Positions 9,911 through 21,639 of a stretch of 64,000 nt of DNA are shown one piece after another. Each line of letters opens with the position of its first letter. Positions within the stretch are counted from its first letter, which is position 1. The DNA is from Amphirosellinia nigrospora (lineage: Eukaryota > Ascomycota > Sordariomycetes > Xylariales > Xylariaceae): contig SCHM01000003.1 of assembly GCA_004123355.1 (NCBI GenBank), positions 7,893,058 through 7,957,057 of the forward strand, given 5' to 3'. The translations under genes and the position numbers were made by a program. Below the pieces are notes generated by a model. That model saw only the letters and a list, made by a program, of their open reading frames with translations. It did no database searches and had not been told where the DNA came from.

Positions 9911-11810
9911 TTAAGCCATCTTCACCCTTTCCCACCTCATCAAGAGCCCTGCCACCAAAACCGTCGCCGCGCCCGCAAGTGATACGCCGAAGACCTTGGC
10001 AAGGGTGCCCCCAATGGCTTCCAACGCGATGGCACGCACCTCAGGAGTGCTGCCGCTGATGATAGTAGAGTACCCACCAGCCAACGCTTCACGAATCTCA
10101 GTTGATGAGTACCCCCTCCCGTCAAGAGCGGTCTGTAAGGCGTCGAAGCCTATATTTTGGAAGATCGACCCTGCAGTTGCGAGTGACACGGCTCCGGCAC
10201 CTAGCTGCGCGACATTGATGAAGCCTAGGACTGAAGTTGCCTTTTCGGGCGGGGATAGGGAAATAGCGAGGGAATAACCAGCCTGGAATGTTAGACCACA
10301 ACTGAACCCAACCAAGACCGCGAACCCATAGAGGTTGCTAATAGGTGTTGCCACAGAGATGCGTAACAAGAGCGCACTCCCAACCACGCCTACGGCGCCG
10401 GAAACAACGTACCACCGGCGTAAAGGTTAAGTTTCGGGATCAGCGAGCCAGAGAGAAGGGAACCTAATATCATGAGGAATATAAATGGTAGCAGGCGAAC
10501 TGAGACGGTGATAGGGGTGTCCCCTTTCGCGAATTCGAAGTAAAGGGGCAGATAGTAGATGTTACTGTTCAAAACTGCACTGCTGCCGGCCGTCCCTAGG
10601 TATAGCATGATTAAGGACCGGCTCCTGAGGCACCACACTGGATAGATTCGGTCTTCTTTGGTGGTCAAAAATGCAGTCCCTTGTTGAAGGATAAAAAGGA
10701 TGATTGTGATGCCAGTCACAACCCAGAGGGCGATGACTTTCCCGGAATTCCACGGCCAGATAGCGCCAGCGTAGGTAGCCGAGACGATGAAGAGAGCATA
10801 TGTTCCGGCGTTCAATATGGCGCCCAACCAGTCCAGGTTCTTTATCCGCGGTAGGATTTTTTCATGGCGATGTATACCGTGGCGTGGGAAGTAGAAGATG
10901 AAGATTGGGATGTCACTCCTCCCAGAACGAGGTTGATGTAGAAAGACCTGTGCAAGGTTAGTTTGTGAGGTGAAACTTGAATTGCTTTCCTGGTTTCTCG
11001 CACTTACCAACGCCAAGTTGCATTGCTCTGAGAAAATGCGCCACCTATGACGGGCCCGAGAACACAACCGAAGCCCCAGAAACTATTTGCAGTCGTTAGT
11101 CACAGAATTCTGACTTGTAAGGCAAGGCTCATCGAGGGAGAACATACGTGCCAATCAAGGCAGTGTATAGTGGTCGTTTCGCAGGGGTCACGAAAATGTT
11201 GATATAGGTTATACCTCTGTAATTCATGGTCAGCGTCGGCTCGTTACAGTTTCCGGCTTTACGGCCGCGATCGTTGGCAGCACTTCGCTTACCCAAGATA
11301 GAGGCCGGTTCCCCCGACTCCCGCCACAACTCTACCAAAAGCCATGACCTGCATATTGGGAGCCGCGCCGCAAATGGCACTACCGACCTCGAAGGTGAGA
11401 ATACTTCCTAGAAACAACCATTTGACCTCCAGCCTGTTATACAGCGAGCCGAAGAGCGATATAGTGGCGACGGAGCCCAGCAGAAAGCCAGTACCAATCC
11501 ATGGCAGCAACTCCAGGTCACCCAGACTTTCTAGAATGGGGCCCTGAATGGCAGCGGAAATTGTCGAGTCCAGCCCGTATAGGAACGCGGTTAGGTACAG
11601 CCCGACGCATACGCCAAACCAACGGATATTGCTCATCTGAGATGCAACTGCACCATCTTCCACCACCTCTCGTTCCGATGCAGGTGAGTTCGAGCCATCG
11701 GTGGTAACTGTGTCAGCCTCGATGGGGGGTTGCTTTTCGGCAACGTGTTGCCCTGAGTCGTTGCTGGGGGCCTCCATGCCTGAACCCGTAACCACTCGTA
11801 CAGGAAGCAA
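9911..11810 (-). CDS. MFS efflux transporter (DHA2/toxin-pump type)
   Basis: Drug:H+ antiporter of the 14-TM class found in fungal toxin clusters. An acidic cytosolic N-tail (about 60 residues) precedes TM1 (IRWFGVCVGLYLTAFLYGLD, with the LYGLDSTI motif). Next come GSLYNRLEVKWLFLGS (loop 2–3 motif A region), GRVVAGVGGTGLYLG (motif B/C region) and FWGFGCVLGPVIGGAF (motif C). The later half has LDWLGAILNAGTYALFIVS and many further membrane helices up to a short basic tail ending RWERVKMA. Introns lie near 11,220–11,290, 11,085–11,150 and 10,950–11,010. One missing base near 10,415 splits the last third. A Met at 11,777 is an alternative start. Likely role: export of the cluster product and self-protection across the plasma membrane (inference from context). 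Confidence 0.9.
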
Positions 11811-13090
11811 CAGAAACTAGAAAATCGGCGAGTGGAATGTGACGTAAAGCACAAATGGAGACGAAGAATGCTTCGGTCGACTAGCACTTATCAGTATGAA
11901 ATTGGCGGTGAGAAGAATCAGGGACGGGCGAAACTCTTGGATGGGATACGCGTATGCGAGATATTCCATTTGGCGAATATTAGGCCCTGTACCCACCTTC
12001 CAAGCACCTAATGGTGATGCAATGACCCCGGTCCAGACTCCGCAAATACCGGCGGCAACTCGCAAATCATTGCAAGTTGCGCAGGTTAGCGGAGCCCGGC
12101 CGGGCCGGGTGTTTTAATGGAGATTTGTTCTCCAGAAACTACCTACGCTACTATACGATTGCCCGACTAATTGTCGAAGGATAATGCTTGTAAAAAAAAG
12201 ACAGCGAGCTAAACGAGCCGAGCCGATCCAATGCCCTGCCAAGTTACGGTCCCCACGTGCTTACTTACATAAGTACTTAGTGTATCGGACTTTGTTTGAG
12301 CTGCACCTCTTGTCTTGAAGTTGCAGGCATAGCCCTTTTTATTTTCGGCTAATTTCGCCGTACCATCCAACGAAGGTAGTTGGTACTCATCTGCATCGCC
12401 CGGAACCACGATTTCAGTTTTCTAGACTTTACTTGGTAACAAGTCTATTAATGGCCGCGTCACCATGCTGTATGCTCCGTGCCAAGTTCGCATGGTCTGC
12501 TTACATAGCCGTGAAGAAGGTCATCGGAGATAAGCGTCATACCCTTGTGCAACAGCGGATGTATATCCTACTGAGTGACTCAACAATCATCCTTACCCAG
12601 CATTATCCTTGCCCCGACCCTGCCTGGCCCGCTATGCATGTATGACTGCATGGTAGTCCGTGGCAAATCCGTGGCAGGTAATCCGTGGCAGGTAGTCCGT
12701 GGCAACATTTTGAGCAATTATGGTCTTGTCATTAATAGTATTGCGTCGTTGTAAAAAACTAGAGGAAAGATCGTGATAACGCGATGGTCTATTTGTAGGC
12801 CTACGACGTAATACGTTGGATGGGTAAAAATTGACATACCGGGCAAGGATACGTAGAGTGTATGGCAAGTCACAGACGTGATGGAACTTACCGCCATACT
12901 ATAATTTACGCATGCATGAACCCCTCCGCCGCCGATGTAGATGCTTTGTCAGGTCGCAACGTCGCGGTTACACTCTGTTTAAACTCAGAGACCTGTAGTG
13001 GTATTCGATGAACGAGAACAATATAATCACCGCAAATATAGATACAGATAGAAATACACTTCCATGTCCATTTAAATGTCCCCGAAGCCG
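11811..13090. other. Spacer between MFS start and regulator 3' end
   Basis: About 1.28 kb holding the MFS promoter and the 3' flank of the regulator. No credible gene is seen. It contains the short tandem repeat at 12,653–12,706, and a TACCTACG-type element near 12,140. Confidence 0.5.
12653..12706. repeat. Short tandem repeat, about 14-bp unit, four copies
   Basis: Four successive copies of a TCCGTGGCA core separated by AA or GGTA linkers (unit close to ATCCGTGGCAGGTA). The copies are nearly identical, so the array is young or maintained. It lies between the MFS gene and the regulator gene. No known function. Confidence 0.7.
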
Positions 13091-14656
13091 TCATGAATTG
13101 CTACTAATAGCCACCTGTGCTAATTTGATTTGGTTCTTTGCTTCGCGGAGAGCCCCTGCTTGTCCTGGATTTGGCCGATTGCGATACCGCCACGCCATTG
13201 TGTCGAGATGCTGTTGCAACTCGGCGATCTGGAGCTTCACTAGACTTTTCAGCAGGCATAGCTTCTCGCGCTGGCTGACGCGATACGTTGATACGGAAAT
13301 CTCGACTACGGGACTCGCAGAGCCTTCAAGCCCAGATCGTTTCTGCGACTCTCTTGGGAGTTCTTGTCGCCGGTACTGGCCATCTTCTGCATCGCCCTGT
13401 AACCATCGGCCAACTTGCCGCATATGATGCTGATTTGCCGCGCAGCCATGGCGAGCACTATATTCAGCTCCGTTTGCGCCACGCATCTTTCGCATGCCAT
13501 GAACTTTCCCAAGGTTTCAATGGCCTCCCGAACGTCGCCGAAAAGCCGGTCCATACGGCTCTCGCAAGAAGCCGCTCCGGAGACAAGTCTTTCGAGGAAA
13601 GAGATTGAACTTAGTAGACAACGACAGCTGCTGGATTGTGGTCGCATTTTGTCCCAAGGTTCTAGGGACAGCGCTTCTGGTGACTGGCCTACCGTACTGT
13701 GACCGTCGGCACTCATCGCCCACAACATATCGCTATCTGGTGCCATGCGGACCTCTTCCCAAAGCTCCAATTCGCCTACACCGTCCGTGGGTGACGGGTT
13801 ACCCGAAAAAGTCAAAGGCGTGTCTATTGCCGACATTTCAGCCATCGCCATCGCAGCACTGTTATTCTGTAATAAAAACGCCACATCCTTAGTTGGGAAG
13901 TCGAAGGAAGCTAATGGATCTGTCAATTGGCCGAGTTTGGGACAACAGCAGAACCACTTACAAGCTTCGGTGCTGCTGCTACTACTACGCGAGGTCGACC
14001 CGCCGTCTAGACCGTATTGTGTTGTGTTGTTCATCATCCAAGGCTCAAACAGAGACTCGTCGATGCAATTATCGTTATCGAAGGTCATGTTGTGTCCGTT
14101 TTCCGGCGATAGCTTCTCTTCAGAATTCATCGGGTTTTCTCTAGCCCCAGAATCTGCTCTATCTCTTGCCCGTTGGGTCGCGACATTGGCGTCACGCCGA
14201 GTTGGCTTTGGTTAAGTCGGATCAGCAACGCAGTCGTATAAGTAGGGATTTTACTCTTTACTTACTAGAGAACGACTATTTGATTTTTCGTGTCGTTTGT
14301 TGCGTGCCCGATGCGCTGGATAGACACACTCGAGGCCCATGGTTATACATCTCTGGCATCCGCCCCGTTCTCCAGAACAGCCTACCTATATTAATATGCT
14401 GTCAATAACTGCTAATATACAGACTTCCACATACCGAGGACATGAAGATGGCTTTTTCGACTTGTGGCTATCTTACCTTTCTTGAGCGGCAGAACATGCA
14501 AGAGATGTGGATCTTTTGCCGGATGTTAAAGCTAACTGCAGCATTGGGATCATCGTTCTCGACGAACTCCAAGTTCCCTTGACCAAAGTTGGTCGAGACC
14601 AGAGTACCGAACATGGTTTCCACAAACTTTAAGGCGTGTGTCGTGAAGCGAAGCAA
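13091..14656 (-). CDS. Zn2Cys6 transcription factor, AflR-like pathway regulator
   Basis: The zinc cluster is complete after removing an intron: SCMFCRSRK, then VGCSGERGGC, QRC and ITMGLEC give Cys-X2-Cys-X6-Cys-X6-Cys-X2-Cys-X6-Cys. It is followed by the basic linker HRARNKRHEKS. The intron (about 14,384–14,475, GTAAGA…ATATAG) cuts the cluster between Cys2 and Cys3. A second intron (about 14,185–14,260) follows the linker. The C-terminal half matches the AflR regulatory domain: a Ser/Cys-rich stretch (SSCRCLLSSISFLERL), AMAARQISIICGKLADGY and, after a one-base loss near 13,331, CLLKSLVKLQIAELQQHLDTM. Expected role: nuclear activator of the surrounding biosynthetic genes. The start at 14,656 is the first Met of the zinc-cluster exon; an internal Met (MFGTLVS) is an alternative. 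Confidence 0.9.
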
Positions 14657-16688
14657 AGCAATTCAACCCACTATGGTAGTAGAGATCCTATAGAGATCTT
14701 ATGATAAGAATGATGCTCGTCGTATATTTATCACCTGGCCGGCTGACGGAGGGTCCTCACCACCGACTACTTGTATCATCTACTTTGGTTGGTCTAAGCG
14801 TTGTCTAACGGTACCCGGCAGGTACCCGAAAAAAATCACAGGAACCAGGGTAAACCTACCTTAACCCTTAAGTGCCGTTTCGTTTCAGCACCGTAAGATA
14901 AGAAGTGGAATAACGGGGCTATGTAAGTAACAAATGAGAATTATATACCAATCCGACTGTGTAGATCTCGCTATTTACATTGCTCCGCCCTTCCACCTTC
15001 TATGTCACGGTGCGAAAGCCACACTCAAAGGGGTACGTCAGAGGCCCTTTTAGTCCCCGGCTTTCTGAAAATGTCATAATAAAACGATAAATTGTAACCG
15101 TTCTTGAAGGAAGGATCTTCATAGCGTTTCAACTTCTTGACGTTGTTATAATGATTAGTAAGAGTATAGACAGGTACGACATACAACCCTATATACTTCG
15201 CGGCAAATCATTAGACATCATATGTAATCCGCTTCCGTCTTATGAAGTTCAGAATATGGAGAATGATTACTACGTGTGCCGTTTCCAAGCTTACTTAAGG
15301 CTAGTTTGACGTCCGAGAATCCGACTTGAAGCTTAGATAAGATGCACGACGTGACAGGGGTTGTGCGTCCTGATCATGTAGATCATGTACCTACTACTGG
15401 TGTACTAGTACCCCCTCGTAAAAGCGCGGATGTAGGTCGGTAGACGTACTAACCAGGGCCCCTGCTCTGGCCCAGCCAGTGGACCCCGTTACAAAGTCGA
15501 GTACACACACAGCCAATTTGTACACTATAGGAACTAGATCGTGTATTCCTCTGACGCTCTATTGCGCGCTATTTTATGCCCTAAAGCCGGCGTGCGAGCT
15601 AGTCTTCTAATATTAGGTAGATCTAAAGCTTGTTTTAGTTTGATAGGTGTCAATGATTTTATAGTCTGGCTATAGTATTATCTATAGCCCTGACTGAATG
15701 TCAAGATAGAAAGTTTGCAGTCCAAAAACCAAATATACCCACAACCACAAGGGCAGAAGCCACCATACTAAAATGGGTGTAGTGTGCGAACCTGGGAGTA
15801 TGCGCTTTGACTGGACCATGTGAGTAGTTCTTCACGATCGGAGAATGCGGGCAAGAAGTCAGCTCCGAGATAGATCCTAGAGCCGTGTTTTGGTCCTCAA
15901 TGCCTCGTCGGCTCCGAGATAGATTCGAAAGCCGTGGTTTGGTCCTCAATGAGATCCTGGCCTCAGATTGACTAGTTTCAAATATCCCTGCTAGTCTCTA
16001 GGGCTCTGCTTAGCTACCGTAAAACCTCTTGCAATTGGTTGGACACCGAATCCAGTTTCTGCCGGCAGGTAATTAGATATCATGGCAATCCCCGGTACGC
16101 TAGTTGTTAGGGCTTCCTAGACTAATTAGCTTCTGCACGGCCAATGCCAGGGCCAATGCACAGTCGAAACGGCATAGATGCCGAGGCTCACGTAATACTC
16201 AATCATTGACGCAACAACAACCGACATGTAAGTGAATTCACACTCTATAGGTTTTTATTGATTTAAACTCTTGGGGAAAAAAATGAAAAAAAGTAATGAA
16301 TGGTAATAAAACATGATTATGGTTGTGACATTGACATGAATAACCACAAGAATAATTACCAAAGCTAGAAAAATGCGGTAAGATCAAATAGGCAATACTT
16401 GCGTTTTAAACAATAAACATATTCCATACTGTTTGGGTCACTTCTTGAGGTTGGACTTGGATCACCCGCAAACCTGTACGATCTGCAGCTCTGTGACTAT
16501 ACTTGATGCGATAAACCGCCGACATGAGGTATTTATAAACCTATTCGATTCCCTCTTTTGAGCAATGAATTCCTCAAAGTCACATCAGCATAGGCTTCTT
16601 AATTGAGCTGAAACCGCTGAATACTAGGCATTTGAAGACCGCACTCAATCCTTATATTTTCATCAAAAACAACTTTTTTTACCCCACC
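14657..16688. other. Gene-free spacer between regulator and P450-C
   Basis: About 2 kb with no supported gene on either strand. It contains a roughly 48-bp tandem duplication (15,858–15,951), a doubled GATCATGTA near 15,371–15,390, and an A-rich stretch at 16,270–16,320. The right end is the P450-C promoter. The sequence looks worn, as in old repeat-derived DNA. Confidence 0.5.
15858..15951. repeat. Tandem duplication of a roughly 48-bp unit
   Basis: Two adjacent copies sharing GCTCCGAGATAGAT, GCCGTG and TTTGGTCCTCAATG. Some differences between copies are C/T or G/A changes. The function is unknown. Confidence 0.7.
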
Positions 16689-19033
16689 ATGGAGACTACC
16701 GCCACGCTCCTGAAGGGCTTCGTCATAGCTGCCCTAATACTTGTAGGAGTGATCCTTATCCCTGTGGTCCGGAAGAGTAGAGGGGACCCTTGCCCCCGGG
16801 CCAAAAGGTTGGCCCCTGGTCGGAAATGTGACAGACCTCCCTCAAGGTGGCGTGCGAGAATGGGAACATTGGCTTAAGCATAAGGATTTGTATGGTAAGT
16901 AATTCCCTGATCCAGTAATTCACAAGCATCTGGTTTCAGCATAAATCATATGTTTATGTTGATGATAACCGTTTGTGTCTTGGCATCACAGGTCCCATCA
17001 GCTCCATAACGGCGTTTGGAACCACCATCATCCTTCTCCATTCCCATGAACTTGCCTCCGAGCTCTTCGAGAAACGCTCGGCGAAGTACTCGTCGAGAAC
17101 GCGGCTGGTGTTTGGGTGTGAGATGTGAGTTCACGTTTTCCTACTCCGCCTCCCCGTCAAACATTGCTAAACAGTCGTACCAAGGGTTGGCTGGGAGCAT
17201 ATTACCGGTCTCTTGAAATATGACAAACATTTCCGTGCTCAGCGAAAAGCTATTCACAGCATCATGGGGACGCCGACCCTTTCAAGCGCCTATCTGCCGC
17301 TGCAGGAGGCCGAGGTGCATCGATTCCTTCTCCGCGTGCTCGAAAAGCCCGAGAACTTGGTTGAGCACATCAGGACCGAAGCCGGCGCCATAATTCTTAA
17401 GATGGTTGTACGTTAAGTGGAGGTCTATTATGCCCCTCGATAAATTTATCAGTTCATTGCTGACACCCAATCCTTCAAATAGTACGGATACAGAACAGGT
17501 TCAAACACGTCTGATCCCTTGGTCAAGCTCGCCGATGAGGCCGTCGAGCAGTTCTCCATTGCCACGATGCCTGGGCGCTGGCTCGTGGATGTACTTCCCA
17601 TGTGTATAGTGATCTGAGTCCTTGAAGATCTCGAGGAGTGTTGCTGACTCCTCGTGATTAGTGCGCCACCTGCCCGAGTGGCTGCCCGGCACTGGGTTCA
17701 AGAAAACGGCTAGGGAACACCAGGCGAAGATGACAGAAATGCTTGACGCTCCGTGGGAGTTTGCGAAGAACCGGATGGCCAGGGGTGAATTTGAACAGTC
17801 ATATGTCAACGACATCTATCAGTCCAAAGGTGAGACTTTGTCCCCTAAGGATGAATTCGACCTTAAGTGGACTGCGGTAAGTGATTTTAATGAGAAACAA
17901 GTTTCTTTCTTGGGTCGTCACAGAGGGCTGGCTTCTCAGCTCGTCCGATCAATCAGACAGCCCCTTTATCGTGTCTGTTAGAGCGACAAATTATTGATTC
18001 TTACGCGCTACAGTTGTCCGTGTACAGTGGCGGAGCTGACACTGTTAGTATAATAATACATCCACACCAGGTGCCGATGAAAAAGCTGACGGAGAATATA
18101 CAGACGGTGTCGACCATTTCCTCGTTCTGGCTAGCTATGACGTTGTACCCGAGGTGCAGCGCAAAGCTCAAGAGGAGATCGATCGTGTTGTTGGCACAGG
18201 GCGGCTTCCCACCTACAGCGACCGGGAGAGTTTGCCTTACATCAATGCTATAGTAGATGAAGCTTGGTCAGTACTCCTCGGTGTCATTTCTTTTTCAGCT
18301 TGTTTTATCTCAAGAGCAAAAGGCCCCCCCTTTTTGGTCCGAGGAACTTGTTTGGGGCTTTCGAGGCCCTATAGCCCCTTGCAGACCTGGCTTCGAATGA
18401 CGATTTCTGACCCCAAATGTTGCAGGCGTTTCCACCCCGTAATCCCAATGGGTGTGGCCCATTCTAGTTCCGAGGACGATGTCGTAGAGTTTGACGGCAA
18501 GGCATACTTTATTCCAAAGGATTCTGTAATTCTGGCTAACCTATGGTGAGTATCTCACGACGCATCTTCTGCCATTGAACTCGCCATACAATAAGTGTTC
18601 GAGATGATCTAATAGGCACTGTGAGCGCAGGTGGTTTACGCACGATCCCAAATACTACCCCGATCCTATGAGATTCGACCCGGAGCGTTACATTGCCCCT
18701 AATAAAGCACCGGACCCGCGCGATTATGTGTTTGGCTACGGCCGCCGTATTTGTCCCGGCCGACATTTCGCCGAATTCACGGTTTGGATTACCATCGCGC
18801 AGACCCTGGCTGTCTTCAACATCGGCAAGGGTCGCGATACGGATGGTCGTGAGATCGAAAACAAAGCGCTGTGGACTTCGGGTATTACCACTCATCCTTT
18901 GAAATTCAAGACTACCATTAAGCCGAGAAGTCCTAAGCACGAGGCTCTGATACGCGAAGTCGAGACACTACACCCTTGGGAGAAGAGTGATGCCGACGAG
19001 GTCAAGAAGATCCTGGCTCAGTTTTCTTCGTAG
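16689..19033 (+). CDS. Cytochrome P450 monooxygenase C (O-methylsterigmatocystin oxidoreductase-like)
   Basis: Microsomal P450 with an N-terminal anchor (METTATLLKGFVIAALILVG) and hinge LPPGPKGWPLVGNV. Later motifs: YDKHFRAQRKAIHSIMG (C-helix), SVYSGGADT plus VSTISSFWLAM (I-helix, split by an intron), VQRKAQEEIDRVVG, FDPERY, and YVFGYGRRICPGRHFAE with the heme Cys. This pattern is typical of the fungal group annotated as O-methylsterigmatocystin oxidoreductase (OrdA/CYP64-like), a loose class with varied substrates. At least six introns are visible (for example 16,895–16,991 and about 18,545–18,630). Two small frame breaks in the hinge (16,790–16,810) look like base-call errors. ATG 16,689 has good context (CCACCATGG). 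It is probably the distal member of the cluster, since a repeat island follows. Confidence 0.9.
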
Positions 19034-19586
19034 ATGTTTTTCTACGCTTCACCTGACTAGATCTGTGTTCAGAACGCTGCTGTCAAAAATGGCGGAGACA
19101 CATACAAGTGTGAGATACAGCAGTGGTGTACAATCTGAATCCTTAACTAGAAAGGGGAGTACAAGAGTCAAAAGGGGTTAGCGAATCTAGTAGTAGATAT
19201 ACACATCAGATAGATGCGTGGAGTGTACAACACCCCTTTACTTCAACAACAAGGGGTTCGACGGGGTGCTTGGTTACCAAAGCTCATAAAAAATATTAAA
19301 ATGTCTTCGTTGTGGCCACGGCCAACACCAATCATAAAGTCAAGGCTTGCACCGTTTTACGCGACAAATGCACTTATATCAATGCTTAAGGCTGCTACAG
19401 TCCGTATATAAGTGACTGCAGACGGCCGAGTATCCGAATGGACAACGTTCCATTCTTCTTTTTTGGATAATGCAATAATATAGAGCTGCAATGCTGTGTT
19501 GTAACAATTTGTGCAGTTTAAAACGGCCACTGGTTCAAATCTAGAACTGGGCAGCTAACATTTGATATTGCTCGGGACATGCTGTG

Positions 19587-20010
19587 TGTCACAAGGGCTC
19601 AGATAAAGGGCTTGGAATTGTGCAATCGAGTAATAATCAAAGGTGCCAAAGGTGCCATGGAGATCTATCTTTTCTATTTTCCCAGACAGAATGATTCCGT
19701 GCTTTTAATGCTCGGGTCTTTCCTCGTATCCTTCCTACAGCTTCGCGAACTTCCGTCGATTCGTGTAGGCAGAGTCTGTGTCTCGGTGCTCCATTTCAGC
19801 TATATGTGTCAAGGACCTCGTAGGAGTAGGGTGTAGACATTTGTTGTTGCACGGAGAGCGAATGAAGCCTTCTCTGTGGGCTCTATGTGACTACATGACT
19901 ATATACAGAGAGTCTCTTTGTCTGGTCCGATAAGTTCGTACGACTGCTTCAGCTTCGTAGGGTAGTATTTGGTGAGCTCCGTGCGAGATCCATGTAACAC
20001 CATAGGGCTT
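19587..20010 (+). repeat. Repeat family A, forward copy (LTR-like remnant)
   Basis: Starts TGTCACAAGGGCTCAGAT and shares the boxes GGGCTTGGAATTG, GGTGCCAAAGG, AGATCTA, TAGCTTCGCG and CGTAGGGTAGTAT with the reverse copy ending at 20,542. The homology runs to about 20,010. No coding capacity. Diverged and old. Confidence 0.6.
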
Positions 20011-20199
20011 TTGTTCCGTTAGCATAGTCTTTGGACGACTCGCTTGATTGGGAAATTCTTCCGTAGTAGGTTTGCACTTCTCAGCACTACCTAAACTTTC
20101 GATATTTCGCTTATATATGTTTTACAATCTGGACGATTGTATTTAACGATTGGGGTACTGGTACAGTCTTTATGTAAATAACTGTGACACGGATCTATC

Positions 20200-20542
20200 G
20201 GAGTGTACAATACAGCGCCACACGGACTGCCACACGGAGTTCGCTAGATACTACCCTACGAGGCTGGAACAGTCGTACGAAGTTATCGCGAGTCACAAGC
20301 AGATACCGAAGCTGAACTCGAACAACCGAGACATTCACTCTCCGGTTACACAGGTCTCTAGTTTCGGTCCCAGAGTAGTCCGCGAAGCTATAGGAAAGAA
20401 GGGAGAATTCTGAGCATAAAAGGACACGAATCCTCCCTTCGAGAGAATAGGGAACTTAGATCTATATGGCCCCTTTGGCACCATGGTTCCTTATTACTCA
20501 AGCCGAACCAATTCCAAGCCCTCTATCTGAGCCCTTGTGACA
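20200..20542 (-). repeat. Repeat family A, reverse copy (LTR-like remnant)
   Basis: Read on the minus strand from 20,542 it begins TGTCACAAGGGCTCAGATAG and follows the forward copy at 19,587 box for box. The two copies converge on a spacer of about 190 bp centred near 20,100. A CTGCAGACGG…CAACGTTC block beside it (20,547–20,590) recurs in direct orientation at 19,411–19,450. Confidence 0.6.
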
Positions 20543-21289
20543 ATAACTGCAGACGGTTAAGTTTCCCACTTGCCAACGTTCTTCTATTCGATAGTGTGAT
20601 AGTTAGAGCGGCAGTTCTGTTCCGTGACAAAAGCAGCAGGTACAGCAACATGCTCCCAGCCGCTTCGCATAAATGATATGAGAAGTCGTTGAGATATGGT
20701 TCAATAAAGGCGCTCTGAGATAACTGACGCCGCCTGCCCCTTTTTACGTAATCTAGACAGGCAGACATCAAGTATGTGCTCTACTTAAACCTGACTAACA
20801 ACTAAATACTAGACCGTCTTTCGATAAATACGTGTTATCTGTTGTGGACAAGCCACACAGCAACTAGCCACCACCGATAAGATCACGAGCGACACAGAGT
20901 CCCAGATGTCGCTGGCGTGGTTTTCATTTCCGGGAGACTCGGTGGCCGATAGCCGCCGACATCATCCTCGGAGGCCAAAATACCTGGAAGAGATAGAAGA
21001 GTTATTATTAATTATAGCCTCATGTAGTACGGATCGCTCCAAGGAGTCTAGAACCCGAGGCCTAAAGAGCCTTGAATTCTGTCTATTAATAAAAGGTTTT
21101 AGCACAGCTTATAGTGCAGTCAGAAACAGGAAACTAGAGAACCAATAGACCCCAAAGAAATTATCAGCTGAATAGAACGTTAAGTTCCAAACACCCAAGC
21201 ACAAGCCTTCGTCACATCTGTTGTCACCCTATGCAGTCAGTAGTACATCGTAGCGCAACCCCTAACCATTCTAGTGTAATAAATGCTCG

Positions 21290-21600
21290 TATAGAGGGCT
21301 TAGACAGGAGGATTCTATGTCTTTTATATGTTAAAATCCTCGTATCTGTCCTATCAGGAGGCTAGTGGATACTTACGATCTACATGCTGTATTTGACTAT
21401 ATAAAGGGCTCATTCCCCTCTGCTGTATTACTAGGTATTAGACCCAAGTTAGTCGACAGGATTACTAAGTACCACCTTTGACAGTATCTTCGTAGTCCGC
21501 CTGTTTCGGTGCTCAGTGTCGGCCTTCGGTGAAGGTCTGAGACTTGTGAGACTTTCGTAGCTTCGCAATCTCAGTCTGTTGAGCGAGATCAGTGCGACGC
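21290..21600 (+). repeat. Repeat family A, further copy
   Basis: Shares AGGAGGATTC, ATCCTCGTATCTGTC, GGTCTGAGACT and a TGTTGAGC/CTCAACAG region with the copy at 45,948, in the same orientation. No coding capacity. Old and diverged. Confidence 0.5.
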
Positions 21601-21639
21601 TAGACATTGAAATTAACTCTTAGAACAGCTTTTATAGTA

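Noticed and set aside
1-19033. A dying metabolite cluster with frameshifted pseudogenes
   Set aside because: Break density and type match those in housekeeping genes, the catalytic motifs are intact, and no in-frame nonsense pattern typical of decay was seen.
20906-21148. An 80-residue open frame in the repeat island
   Set aside because: Too short, no similarity that I recognise, and surrounded by decayed repeats.
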